Assembly (NCBI GenBank): GCA_001657385.1
Contig: LYSZ01000008.1
Coordinates: 140,226 to 204,225, forward strand
Length of the DNA: 64,000 nucleotides
From: Parvularcula sp. BBD 1991-13
GTDB taxonomy: Bacteria > Pseudomonadota > Alphaproteobacteria > Caulobacterales > Parvularculaceae
Direction: 5' to 3'
Of this stretch, positions 9,645 to 17,369 are shown piece by piece (within the stretch, counting starts at the first letter, position 1; each line of letters begins with the position of its first letter). The notes under the pieces are model-generated. The model was given only the letters and a program-made list of their open reading frames with translations, did no database searches and was not told the DNA's origin. The position numbers and the translations under genes are program-made.

Positions 9645-10112
9645 TCAGCTTCCCCGTTCGAGGTCGCGAAACGCCTTGCGCAGCCCGTATTCGTCCGACG
9701 TCACTGCGCTTTCGAGGCTCGCCAGCCGCGCGTCGAGCGCCCGGAAGCGATGCTTAAGCTCCGAAAACGTCACTTTCGGCCGGGTGGAAAAGGTGCGCCA
9801 GAAGCGCTCTTCCTCCGGGCTCTGATAAACCGCCCCGGGGGGCTCCGGCTTCATGATCAGGGCCGCAACGATATAGACGATGACCGGCAGGGGAAACGCG
9901 AACAGCGACAGCAGGACGAACCCGACGCGCAGCCCGTCGGGCCGCCATCCGTAATACTTCGCAATCCCGGCGCACACGCCGGCGATCATGCCGCGTTCTT
10001 TGTCCTTGTAAAGACGGTGACGGTTGGGACCCGGCCCCGGGGCGCCGGCGCGGTAAGCGTAATCGTGCCGTTCGCGCCAATGGTGATGGTGGTGGTGGTG
10101 ATGGTCAGGCAT
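9645..10112 (-). CDS. pspC: Phage shock protein C (PspC domain) with N-terminal octahistidine
   Basis: The 155-aa protein has the PspC core (RLYKDKERGMIAGVCAGIAK, residues about 30-50), the conserved YYGW segment and a hydrophobic membrane span (about 58-80), then a charged helical tail. PspC is an inner-membrane sensor and activator of the envelope-stress response acting with PspB and PspA. The start at 10112 overlaps the end of pspB by 8 nt, so the two are translationally coupled. Oddly, residues 4-11 are eight consecutive histidines encoded by mixed CAT/CAC codons, which suggests a metal- or pH-responsive N-terminus in place of the usual short one. Confidence 0.92.
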   Translation of the reverse strand: MPDHHHHHHHHWRERHDYAYRAGAPGPGPNRHRLYKDKERGMIAGVCAGIAKYYGWRPDGLRVGFVLLSLFAFPLPVIVYIVAALIMKPEPPGAVYQSPEEERFWRTFSTRPKVTFSELKHRFRALDARLASLESAVTSDEYGLRKAFRDLERGS

Positions 10113-10350
10113 GGGGGCGCTCCTCGTGCTCGCGGCGCCAGTCCGGCGCCTCCTTGTCGAGAATGGTCTCCAGCGCCTCGACGCGCCGCTCAAGGCGCTG
10201 CGCGGTTTTCCAAAGATCGTCCATGAGGCGTTCGTCGTCCGCGGAAATCGACTTCGTCTTTCGGATCTCGGTCTGGTAGTGCAACACCACCGCCGGGAAC
10301 GCCACGAAGATGATGGCGACGATGGCGACCGGCACTAGAAATTCTGGCAT
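10105..10350 (-). CDS. pspB: Phage shock protein B
   Basis: This 81-aa protein has one N-terminal membrane segment (residues 4-24, LVPVAIVAIIFVAFPAVVLH) followed by a charged helical cytoplasmic region (DDLWKTAQRLERRVEALE), the standard PspB architecture and length. It works with PspC to relay membrane stress to PspA. It lies between pspA (30 nt gap) and pspC (8 nt overlap). Confidence 0.92.
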   Translation of the reverse strand: MPEFLVPVAIVAIIFVAFPAVVLHYQTEIRKTKSISADDERLMDDLWKTAQRLERRVEALETILDKEAPDWRREHEERPHA

Positions 10351-10380
10351 ATTGCGGCCCTCCGCACCCGTTGCTTTCGG

Positions 10381-11055
10381 TTATGATTGTCCGCCGCGCG
10401 CGGCGACCTTGCGTTTCAGATCGGCGAGTTCGGCGTTGACCGCGTCCTCCGCCTCAAGCTCGGCGAACTCTTCCTCAAGGGTCCGCGCGCGACCGAGAGA
10501 CCAGCTTTCCGCCTCCGCTTCAAGCTCGTCGATGCGGCGTTCATAGCGCTCAAACCGCGCCAGCGCTTCGTCGATGCGCCCGTCATGGATCTGCCGGCTG
10601 ACCCGCACGCTGTCGGACGCGCTGTTGCGGCGCAGTTCCAGCGAACGCTGTTTGGCGCGCGCCTCCTTCAGCTTGGCCTGAAGCTTGGCGAGGTCCTCAT
10701 TGGTCTTGTCGACGGTCTGATTGATGACCGACAGTTCTTTGTCGAGGACGCAGATCATTTCCTCAGCCTTGCGCCTGGCGGCGATCGCACCGCGGGCGAG
10801 GTCGTCGCGCCCCTTGGCGATGGCGAGTTCCGCCTTGCCCTCCCATTCGCGGGCGCGGGCGGCGAATTCCTCTTTCTTGCGCCCGACCTCCTTGGCGTCG
10901 GCGAGGGCGCGGGCGGCATTGGCGCGCACCTCCACCAGCGTATCCTCCATTTCCTGGATGATCAGCCGGACAATTTTTTCCGGGTCCTCCGCGCGATCCA
11001 GCATCGCGTTGAGGTTGGAATTGACGATGTCGCTCAGTCTAGAAAAGACACCCAT
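10381..11055 (-). CDS. pspA: Phage shock protein A (PspA/IM30 family)
   Basis: The 224-aa protein is almost entirely helical and coiled-coil. The N-terminal amphipathic helix (MGVFSRLSDIVNSNLNAMLD) and the MEDTLVEVRANAARALAD segment are typical of PspA. PspA holds PspF inactive in unstressed cells; on stress it is released and oligomerises on the inner membrane to limit proton leakage. Its ribosome site (GGAG) overlaps the TAG stop of the upstream 41-aa gene, so translation of the two is likely linked. Confidence 0.95.
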   Translation of the reverse strand: MGVFSRLSDIVNSNLNAMLDRAEDPEKIVRLIIQEMEDTLVEVRANAARALADAKEVGRKKEEFAARAREWEGKAELAIAKGRDDLARGAIAARRKAEEMICVLDKELSVINQTVDKTNEDLAKLQAKLKEARAKQRSLELRRNSASDSVRVSRQIHDGRIDEALARFERYERRIDELEAEAESWSLGRARTLEEEFAELEAEDAVNAELADLKRKVAARGGQS

Positions 11056-11064
11056 GAGTTTCTC

Positions 11065-11190
11065 CTAAAAGATTATTGCGCCGAGGACGAAGCCAAGAAA
11101 GAACGCGCCCCAGGCGAAGCCCGCCCGCCCGCGCACGGCGCGCTCCAGGCGATGGTCCCAGCCGCGGTCGTCATATCTTGAATAGCGCAT
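11065..11190 (-). CDS. 41-aa tail-anchored membrane protein, first gene of the psp operon
   Basis: A short frame from ATG 11190 to TAG 11065 begins MRYSRYDDRGWDHRLERAVR, a strongly charged, Tyr/Arg/Asp-rich head. It ends in a hydrophobic helix (about residues 23-41: FAWGAFFLGFVLGAIIF) with no residues after it. GAGGAG lies 7-12 nt before the ATG. The stop codon is embedded in the pspA ribosome site. It is the first gene after the sigma-54 promoter, so it should be induced with pspABC. Composition, ribosome site and coupling all favour a real gene. I know no named family; a small PspA or membrane partner is an inference. Confidence 0.75.
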   Translation of the reverse strand: MRYSRYDDRGWDHRLERAVRGRAGFAWGAFFLGFVLGAIIF

Positions 11191-11240
11191 CTTGCTCTCC
11201 TCAGCGGTTCAGCGTGGTTAATCCCGTCTGCCCCTCTCTC

Positions 11241-11257
11241 TGCGAAAGCCGTGCCAA
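11241..11257 (-). promoter_or_regulatory. Sigma-54 promoter of the psp operon
   Basis: On the minus strand the sequence TTGGCACGGCTTTCGCA contains TGGCACG (-24 element), four bases, then TCGCA, one mismatch from TTGCA (-12 element). It is about 50 nt upstream of the 41-aa gene and about 130 nt from divergent pspF. The A/T-rich stretch at 11270-11345 between them is the likely place for PspF enhancer sites and an IHF-type bend, as in other psp systems. Confidence 0.85.
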
Positions 11258-11390
11258 CTTTGCAGAATTCCCATAAATTATTGAAATAATTATATTATTT
11301 TTTTCAGCAGTGAAAATCGCCGCAAAAAATATGGTCAAAAGCACCAATATTGAGGTTTTTTTTGCCGTCTTTTGAGGTATTTTACGCCTC

Positions 11391-12467
11391 ATGAAAGCGC
11401 CGCCGTCACCTCCTGACCTGATCGGCCAGAGCCAGGTCTTTCTCGACGCCCTCGACCACGCCTCGCGCATCGCCGGGATCGACCGCCCGGTCCTGGTGGT
11501 CGGCGAACGCGGTTCCGGCAAGGAACTGTTCGCGAGCCGCATCCACTTTTTGTCGAGCCGGTGGGACGGCCCCCTCGTCAAGGTCAACTGCGCGGCCATG
11601 AACGAGGCGCTTCTGGAAAGCGAGCTTTTCGGTCACGAGGCGGGCGCCTTCACCGGCGCCAGCCGCAAGCACAAGGGGCGGTTCGAACGCGCGGAAGGCG
11701 GCACCCTGTTCCTTGACGAGATCGCCTCGGCCTCCCTGCGGGTGCAGGAAAAGCTCCTGCGCGCGATCGAATACGGGGAATATGAAAGGGTCGGCGGCGA
11801 GGAAACGCTGAGCGCCGACGTGCGCGTCGTGGCGGCGGCCAATGTGGACCTGCGCGCGCGCGCGCGGGACGGCGATTTTCGCGCCGACCTTCTCGACCGG
11901 CTCGCCTTCGACGTGGTCGCGGCCCCGCCCCTGCGCGCGCGCCGGGCGGACATCCCCCTGCTCGCGGCGCATTTTGCGGGCGCGGTGCTGGCGGAGATCG
12001 GCGCGGCGCCGTTTCCCGGTTTTTCGCCCGAGGCCGTGGCCAGCCTTCAGGCCCATCACTGGCCCGGCAATGTCCGTGAACTGAAAAATGCGGCGGAGCG
12101 CGCGGCTTTCGCCTGGAGCGTCGGGAGCGGAGAGGAGAAAGGCGGCGGGCTGATTTCCGAGATCGTGATCGATCCCTTCGAGCGCGCCCATGGCAAGCCG
12201 GCGCCGCCCGGAAAAGACGCCGCTGCGGCGCGCGAAAAGGAGACGGAGGCGGGCGCCGACGCGGCGATGGGCGTCGGCCCGGCTGCCGACGCGGGGGGCG
12301 TTACGGGCGGCGTCACAGATCTGCGCGCGCATCTCGACCTCATGGAAAAAGAAATCGCGGCCGCGGCGCTCAACCGCCATGGCGGCAACCAGCGGCGCGC
12401 CGCAAAAGCCCTGTCGCTCAGCTACGACCAGATGCGTGGGATCGTCCGTAAATACGGGCTGTCCTGA
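11391..12467 (+). CDS. pspF: Sigma-54 activator PspF
   Basis: The 358-aa protein has no receiver domain and starts directly with the AAA+ domain. It shows Walker A GERGSGKE (38-45), the sigma-54 contact loop GAFTGA (85-90), Walker B GGTLFLDE (103-110) and a C-terminal Fis-type helix-turn-helix (about 330-358, RRAAKALSLSYDQMRGIVRK). This is the layout of PspF, the enhancer-binding protein held inactive by PspA. A low-complexity Ala/Gly/Lys linker (about 265-310) separates the two halves and is longer than usual. It is divergent from the psp operon and followed by a clear terminator. Confidence 0.92.
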   Translation: MKAPPSPPDLIGQSQVFLDALDHASRIAGIDRPVLVVGERGSGKELFASRIHFLSSRWDGPLVKVNCAAMNEALLESELFGHEAGAFTGASRKHKGRFERAEGGTLFLDEIASASLRVQEKLLRAIEYGEYERVGGEETLSADVRVVAAANVDLRARARDGDFRADLLDRLAFDVVAAPPLRARRADIPLLAAHFAGAVLAEIGAAPFPGFSPEAVASLQAHHWPGNVRELKNAAERAAFAWSVGSGEEKGGGLISEIVIDPFERAHGKPAPPGKDAAAAREKETEAGADAAMGVGPAADAGGVTGGVTDLRAHLDLMEKEIAAAALNRHGGNQRRAAKALSLSYDQMRGIVRKYGLS

Positions 12468-12472
12468 CCTAC

Positions 12473-12495
12473 AGGCGGCGGAACGCCGCCTTTTT
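12473..12495 (+). terminator. Intrinsic terminator after pspF
   Basis: An 8-bp stem (AGGCGGCG at 12473-12480, CGCCGCCT at 12484-12491) with a 3-nt GAA loop runs straight into a five-T tract (12491-12495). The T tract touches the stop codon of the convergent phenylalanine hydroxylase gene. Confidence 0.85.
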
Positions 12496-13376
12496 CAGGA
12501 CGCGCCGCGATTGATCACCTTGTCGCCCGGCAGAATGGCGTCGGCCGGGATCGGTTCGCGTCCCGCGCCGCGTTCGTAAAAGGGCGTAAAATCGCGGTCG
12601 CAGACCTCGAACAACTGGTTGAAACTGTCGATCACGAAATAGGTTTTCTGGAAATCGTCGACCATGTAAGCGGTGTTCAGGACACGTTCGAGATCGAAGG
12701 CGATGCGGTTGGGTTTCGGGCTTTCGACGGAATAGATCGTCTCGTCCTTCGAGGAAAGCATGCCGGCGCCGAAGGCGCGCAGGCCCTCAGGCGTCGCGAT
12801 GAGACCGAACTCGACGATGTACCAGTAGAGCCGCGCCAGCATGTTCTGAGCTCCGCACTGGATCGCCTTCGGTCCGCCCTCCCCGTATTTGCGCATGTAA
12901 TCCGCGAACACCTGATTGGACAGGAGCGGCACATGGCCGAAAAAGTCGTGAAAGATGTCTGGCTCCACCAGATAATCGAGTTCGTCCTCGCGGCGCATCC
13001 ACCAGCTCACCGGGAAGCGCCGGTTGGCGAGATGCTCGAAGAAGACGCCGTCGGGAATGAGCCCCGGCACCGCGACCAGCGTCCAGCCGGTCGCCTCGCC
13101 CAGAACCCGGTTGGCGTCCTCCAGCCGGGGAATGGCGCGTCCCGCGTCGAGCGCCTCCAGTCCCTCGACAAAAGCGTCCGCCGCATAACCGGTAAGGAGC
13201 TTTTTCTGGCGCTCATAGAGAAACCGCCAGCGCGCATGCTCTTCTTCCGTATAGGAATCGTAAGGTTGATCGACCGTGTAGTCGGCGCGCATGTTGTCGT
13301 AATCGCCGCGCAGTTTGTGCGTCGTGTTGGCGGCGAAGGGGTTTTGCGGCGCGGCCGCATCGGATGCGTCATTCAT
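12495..13376 (-). CDS. phhA: Phenylalanine 4-monooxygenase
   Basis: The 293-aa protein matches bacterial phenylalanine hydroxylase in size and motifs. It has PDIFHDFFGHVPLL with the two iron-binding histidines and WYIVEFGLI with the glutamate ligand. The enzyme converts phenylalanine to tyrosine using tetrahydropterin and O2. ATG 13376 (MNDASDAA) is chosen; the frame extends upstream without a ribosome site. It is divergent from an Lrp/AsnC regulator across about 108 nt, a common pairing in which the regulator responds to the amino acid. Confidence 0.95.
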   Translation of the reverse strand: MNDASDAAAPQNPFAANTTHKLRGDYDNMRADYTVDQPYDSYTEEEHARWRFLYERQKKLLTGYAADAFVEGLEALDAGRAIPRLEDANRVLGEATGWTLVAVPGLIPDGVFFEHLANRRFPVSWWMRREDELDYLVEPDIFHDFFGHVPLLSNQVFADYMRKYGEGGPKAIQCGAQNMLARLYWYIVEFGLIATPEGLRAFGAGMLSSKDETIYSVESPKPNRIAFDLERVLNTAYMVDDFQKTYFVIDSFNQLFEVCDRDFTPFYERGAGREPIPADAILPGDKVINRGAS

Positions 13377-13447
13377 GGCATGATCATATCTTGCGCCGCC
13401 GGGGATTAATTGCCAAACAGTACGAGCAAACACGGTAAAAATGACAG

Positions 13448-13485
13448 ATTTTCCATTTTTTTAACAAACACCGGGAAATTTTCCA
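13448..13485. promoter_or_regulatory. Pair of ATTTTCCA boxes, likely Lrp-type operator
   Basis: The octamer ATTTTCCA occurs at 13448-13455 and again at 13478-13485, 30 nt apart (about three helical turns), in an A/T-rich stretch between phhA and the Lrp-type gene. Phased, A/T-rich boxes are what Lrp/AsnC octamers wrap. The second box overlaps the regulator start, which suits autorepression. Confidence 0.45.
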
Positions 13486-13961
13486 TGACCGACGCCTCCA
13501 CGATCGATGCGACCGACCGCCGGCTGCTCGCCCTGCTTCAGGCCAATGGCCGGCTGACCAACGCCGAGCTTGCCGAGGCGACGGGGCTTTCCGTTTCCGC
13601 CTGCCACCGCCGGGTGAAACAGCTCGAGGCCCGGGGCGTGATCGCCGGCTACACGGCGATCGTGGACCGGGCGCGGGCCGGACTCAGCGTGCTCGCCTAT
13701 GTCATCGTCAAGCTCGATTCCCACACGGAGGAGCGCCTTGAGGACTTCGACCGGCGCATTCAGCTGATCGACGAAGTGGTCGCCTGTTACGCCATTTCCG
13801 GCAGCGGCGACTACATCCTGAAGGTCGTCGCGCCGGACATGGACAGTTTTGCGGAGGTGGCGCTGAAGAAACTCGCCCGCCTGCCGGGCGTCAAGGATTC
13901 CGCCTCAAACTTCGTCCTGTCGGTCATGAAGCTGTCGCCGGGATGGCCGCTGGCGGTCTGA
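13485..13961 (+). CDS. Lrp/AsnC family transcriptional regulator
   Basis: This 158-aa protein has an N-terminal winged helix (IDATDRRLLALLQANGRLTNAELAEATGLS, about 6-60) and a C-terminal RAM ligand-binding domain (about 68-150). The pattern EEVVACYAISGSGDYIL-like ending in a conserved DY is typical. It lies divergent to phhA, so it probably controls aromatic amino acid breakdown. ATG 13485 gives the standard length; an upstream TTG adds 25 unlikely residues. Confidence 0.92.
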   Translation: MTDASTIDATDRRLLALLQANGRLTNAELAEATGLSVSACHRRVKQLEARGVIAGYTAIVDRARAGLSVLAYVIVKLDSHTEERLEDFDRRIQLIDEVVACYAISGSGDYILKVVAPDMDSFAEVALKKLARLPGVKDSASNFVLSVMKLSPGWPLAV

Positions 13962-13970
13962 CGGACCGCC
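13952..13970 (+). terminator. Weak hairpin at the end of the Lrp-type gene
   Basis: A 7-bp stem (GGCGGTC/GACCGCC) spans the stop codon and is followed by CTTTA only. It may contribute to termination between two converging genes, but the T tract is poor. Confidence 0.3.
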
Positions 13971-14018
13971 CTTTACAGGCGCGCAGTCCCGGAACGGCCG
14001 GCGGCCCGGGGGTGCGGC

Positions 14019-14570
14019 TCAGGCGCCGGCGGGAACGAAAGCCTGGCGCCGGGCGTATGCGGACAATTCGCTGCGGTTGAGGTCGCCGCTGGCGTTCCGG
14101 TCGGACGCGCGGAACACGGCGCTTTGCAGCCGGGCGTATTCCTCCGCGTCGAGGACCTGGTCGGCGCCTGCGAAACTGTAGAAGACATGGCGTGAGACCG
14201 CGTCGATGCGCACATGCTCGGATGCGGGGAGCGCGCCCGCGGACGACGCCGGTCCGGAAGACCGGGAAGACGACAGGGGAATGGTCTTCACGCCCTCTTC
14301 CTGTTCGATGACGACAAAGCCGTTGAGATTGGCGAGTTCGGCGGTGACGATCGACAGGGCGGCGAACTCGTCGACGGTCAGCGTTTTGTCGCCGTCGCGG
14401 TCGGACCGCTCGAACACCAGCGAGGCATGGATCGCCGCCTCATCCTGGCTGAGGCTGGCGAGCGGCGCGTCGCCATATGGATAATCGCCGTCATGGTCGT
14501 TCACGGCGGCCATGGCGAAGCCGGCGGCGGCGATGGCGGCGGTCAGGGACGACAGGGTCAACGGGGTCAT
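14019..14570 (-). CDS. Exported EF-hand protein
   Basis: The 183-aa protein has an N-terminal signal sequence (about 1-22, Ala-rich ending AMA-A) and two EF-hand loops. One is canonical (DRDGDKTLTVDE, about residue 57). The second, near the C-terminus, is DRNASGDLNRSE. Such calmodulin-like periplasmic proteins bind calcium; the partner is unknown. GAGGAG precedes the ATG at 14570. It stands alone between the Lrp-type gene and a glycosyltransferase. Confidence 0.8.
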   Translation of the reverse strand: MTPLTLSSLTAAIAAAGFAMAAVNDHDGDYPYGDAPLASLSQDEAAIHASLVFERSDRDGDKTLTVDEFAALSIVTAELANLNGFVVIEQEEGVKTIPLSSSRSSGPASSAGALPASEHVRIDAVSRHVFYSFAGADQVLDAEEYARLQSAVFRASDRNASGDLNRSELSAYARRQAFVPAGA

Positions 14571-14737
14571 GGCGGTCTCTCCTCTTCAGGCCCGTTCCTT
14601 GAGGGTCGCGGCGCGGACCGCGGCCTTGGGCTCGAGAATGATCATGGTCGGCCATCGCGGCGCCCTGCGGGAGAAATCGTGATTTTCTGAAGGCGAAAGC
14701 GGTCAAATCGTGGCGGCTTTCCGGCCCTTGAAGAGCG

Positions 14738-15655
14738 TCACCGCCTTGCCAGCGCCGCCGTCCGCGCCAGCACCATGGCCAGCTTCCAGTTGGCGGGGGA
14801 GAGCGGCGCCCGGCCGAGCAGCTTCAGGGCGTATTTCCAGGCGGTCCTGATATTGCCGCCTCCCAGCGACTGCCACGCCCAGGCCTGATACGCGGCCAGG
14901 TCGTCCTTGACCGCCGCGGGGCCCGGCGGCGGGTCCGTGAAATCCATATTCCGCCGCTGATGGGCGTCGCGCACGACCCGGTAGACGTCGTCGGCGACTT
15001 CCTGAGCCTTTTTGCGGCAGGTGCTGGAGAAATGCTGCCGGTATCCGTAGAGCGTTTCGGGCAGCACCTTGATCCGGCCGATTTCGGCCATGCGCAGGAA
15101 GACGTCGCGGTCCTCGGCGTATCTGACCTCGGCCCTGTAGCCGCCCGCCTCTCTCAACCTGTCGGTGACGCACATATAGGCGTTGAGGGTCTGGAACTGG
15201 GAAAATCCCAGATTGGCGCGGTCGACATCGTCATGATCATGGTTGTGATTGATGGTCATGATCGGCATGCCGTCCGGATCGATCAGGAGATCCCTGCAAC
15301 CGACGATGAAACAGTCCTCGTTCGCCGCAAGGAAGGCGCGCTGACGCGCCAGCCGCTCGGGAAACGAAATGTCGTCGGCGTCCATGATCGCGCAATAACG
15401 CCCGGCGGCCATGTCCAGCAATTCGTTCCTTGTGGGGACGATCCCCCTGTTCTCCCTGGCGACCAGCCTGATGCGGTTGTCTTTCGCCGCGAACGCCCGA
15501 CAAATCTCCAGCGATCCGTCGGTCGAACCGTCGTCGACGATGATGAACTCGAAGTCGTGGTATGTTTGTTGCAGAACGCTCTCAATCGCCGCGTCCAGAT
15601 ACGGGGCGGCGTTGTAAACCGGCATTAACACGCTGACGAGGTCGTTCTGACGCAT
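14738..15655 (-). CDS. Glycosyltransferase family 2
   Basis: The 305-aa protein begins with the GT-A nucleotide-binding half (VSVLMPVYNAAPYLDAAIES, then IIVDDGSTDGS) and has the metal site DADD at about residue 100. The C-terminal third is helical. It transfers an activated sugar at the cytoplasmic face; donor and acceptor cannot be read. ATG 15655 has GGAAG about 7 nt upstream, preferred over an in-frame TTG at 15667. It is divergent from an ATP-grasp protein. Confidence 0.85.
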   Translation of the reverse strand: MRQNDLVSVLMPVYNAAPYLDAAIESVLQQTYHDFEFIIVDDGSTDGSLEICRAFAAKDNRIRLVARENRGIVPTRNELLDMAAGRYCAIMDADDISFPERLARQRAFLAANEDCFIVGCRDLLIDPDGMPIMTINHNHDHDDVDRANLGFSQFQTLNAYMCVTDRLREAGGYRAEVRYAEDRDVFLRMAEIGRIKVLPETLYGYRQHFSSTCRKKAQEVADDVYRVVRDAHQRRNMDFTDPPPGPAAVKDDLAAYQAWAWQSLGGGNIRTAWKYALKLLGRAPLSPANWKLAMVLARTAALARR

Positions 15656-15829
15656 GATGACTTCCAACCGGGGCGCCTGATAAACAGGTAGGATTAATGT
15701 TATTTTACAAGAATTTGCGCCTGTCCACCCTTGCGTCTTCTTTCAGGCCGGGTTCGCGCCCGAATGCCGTGGACGCACTCGGCGAAAATATATCCGATCC
15801 AGTAGAACGCTAGAGGAGTTACATCCGTT

Positions 15830-16849
15830 ATGATTGCATCGCGCTTGCGGCTAGCGCACGGTATCGACGGCGGCCTGGTTTTCCTGACCCACTGGCACGG
15901 ACGCAATACGTTGTGGCCGCTGGCCGGTCCCGGCGAGGACGTCTCGATCGGCGTGATCGATTTCAGACGGCTGCGCGCGCTGCCCTCGTTCCGCGCCTCG
16001 GCGCTCGTCATCTGCGACGTGGAGCGCCTCTCCGTGGAGGACGAATACCGCCTGGCGGAGGTTGTGCGATGCTGGAAGGCGCAACCGCAGGCGCCCCGCA
16101 TATTGAATACGCCGCCGAAAGCCATGCGCCGGTTCGCCTTGATGAAGACCCTGCGGGCCCGCGGGGTCCAGAACATCGACATCTACCGGCTCGACGATCC
16201 GGCCACGCTCGACCGCATTTCCTTTCCCTGTTTCATCCGCGAGGAAAACGGGCACATTCTCGATGACGTCGCGCCGGCGCTCCTGCACGACCGCGACGCG
16301 CTCGCGGCCGCCGTCGCAGACCTTCAGAACGCCGGCCATCCCTTGTTCGGCAAGGTCGCCATCGAATACGAGGACCTGCGCCGGGCGGACGGGCTGTATA
16401 CGAAGTATTCCTATTTCCGCGCCGGCGACGCTCTCATCCCGGCGCACAAGTTCTTCAGCGATCACTGGTTCGTCAAGACGGTCAGCAGCGACCTCCTCGC
16501 CGCGAGGCCGGAACTCGCCGCGGAGGAGCGCGACTTCGTCGAGACGCAACCTTACAAGGAGGAGGTCCAGGAGATCTTCGACATGGCGGGCGTCGAATAC
16601 GGGCGCATCGACTTCAGCGTCAAACCGGACGGCGCGCTGGTGGTGTTCGAGATCAACACCAATCCCAACCACCGCCATGAAAAGGTTATTCCGCAGGTGC
16701 GGCTGGAGACCTACAGGAAAACGCGCGCCGCGCTGCGCGCCGCCCTCGCCGAGGTCGCCGGCGCCGCGCCGCCGGCTGAACTGTCCTGGCCGAGGGACGC
16801 ATATTGGGCGCGCTGGCGTCAGCGCATCAAGAAGGCGGTGCGCGTTTAA
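15830..16849 (+). CDS. ATP-grasp fold protein
   Basis: The 339-aa protein has the ATP-grasp C-terminal signature VEYGRIDFSVKPDG...VFEINTNPN (about residues 248-280), with the Asp, Glu and Asn expected to bind Mg-ATP. The N-terminal ~100 residues form a Rossmann-like domain. Enzymes of this fold join a carboxylate to an amine or thiol through an acyl-phosphate. The substrate is not evident. GAGGAG precedes the ATG. A small NTF2-like gene follows 24 nt downstream and may share its transcript. Confidence 0.65.
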   Translation: MIASRLRLAHGIDGGLVFLTHWHGRNTLWPLAGPGEDVSIGVIDFRRLRALPSFRASALVICDVERLSVEDEYRLAEVVRCWKAQPQAPRILNTPPKAMRRFALMKTLRARGVQNIDIYRLDDPATLDRISFPCFIREENGHILDDVAPALLHDRDALAAAVADLQNAGHPLFGKVAIEYEDLRRADGLYTKYSYFRAGDALIPAHKFFSDHWFVKTVSSDLLAARPELAAEERDFVETQPYKEEVQEIFDMAGVEYGRIDFSVKPDGALVVFEINTNPNHRHEKVIPQVRLETYRKTRAALRAALAEVAGAAPPAELSWPRDAYWARWRQRIKKAVRV

Positions 16850-16873
16850 AGCACCGGGGAAGGCGGTAAGAGT

Positions 16874-17323
16874 ATGACGACAACAGACGAAAAAGCGGTC
16901 GCGTCGGTGATGGCGTGGCTGGGGGAATGGGAAGACGCCATTGCATCGAACGACATTCCGAGGGGAGAGGCGCTGTTCGCGCCCGAGGCGAGCGGCTTTG
17001 GCACCGTCACGCTGCGGACCGAAGGGCGGGCCGATCTGATCGAGCGGCAATGGCGCGAAGTCTGGCCGCGCACCAGGGAGTTCGCGTTCGAGCGCGAGAC
17101 CATGGCGGTCCACGTTTCGCCGGACGCGCGCCTCGCCAGCGTGCAGGCGCTGTGGCGCTCGTTCAGCAATGACGGCGACGATGTCGGCCGCGAGCGCAAC
17201 GGCCGCGCCACCATCGTCCTGACCCGCGGCGGCGGCGACGCGCCATGGCGCTGTACGCACACGCACTTTTCCATGTGGCCGAACATGGCAGACCTCGACA
17301 TCGCGGGCAAAATCAAGGACTGA
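16874..17323 (+). CDS. SnoaL/NTF2-like protein
   Basis: The 149-aa protein has the helix-then-curved-sheet pattern of SnoaL/ketosteroid-isomerase-like proteins. It starts with EKAVASVMAWLGEWEDAIASND and ends with WRCTHTHFSMWPNM. No signal peptide is present. This fold serves enzymes and ligand binders alike, so no reaction is assigned. The gene is 24 nt after the ATP-grasp gene. Confidence 0.7.
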   Translation: MTTTDEKAVASVMAWLGEWEDAIASNDIPRGEALFAPEASGFGTVTLRTEGRADLIERQWREVWPRTREFAFERETMAVHVSPDARLASVQALWRSFSNDGDDVGRERNGRATIVLTRGGGDAPWRCTHTHFSMWPNMADLDIAGKIKD

Positions 17324-17369
17324 CCCCTCCGCTTGCGGCGATTGGGGGCGCCCTGCGCGACCCGGGGCG

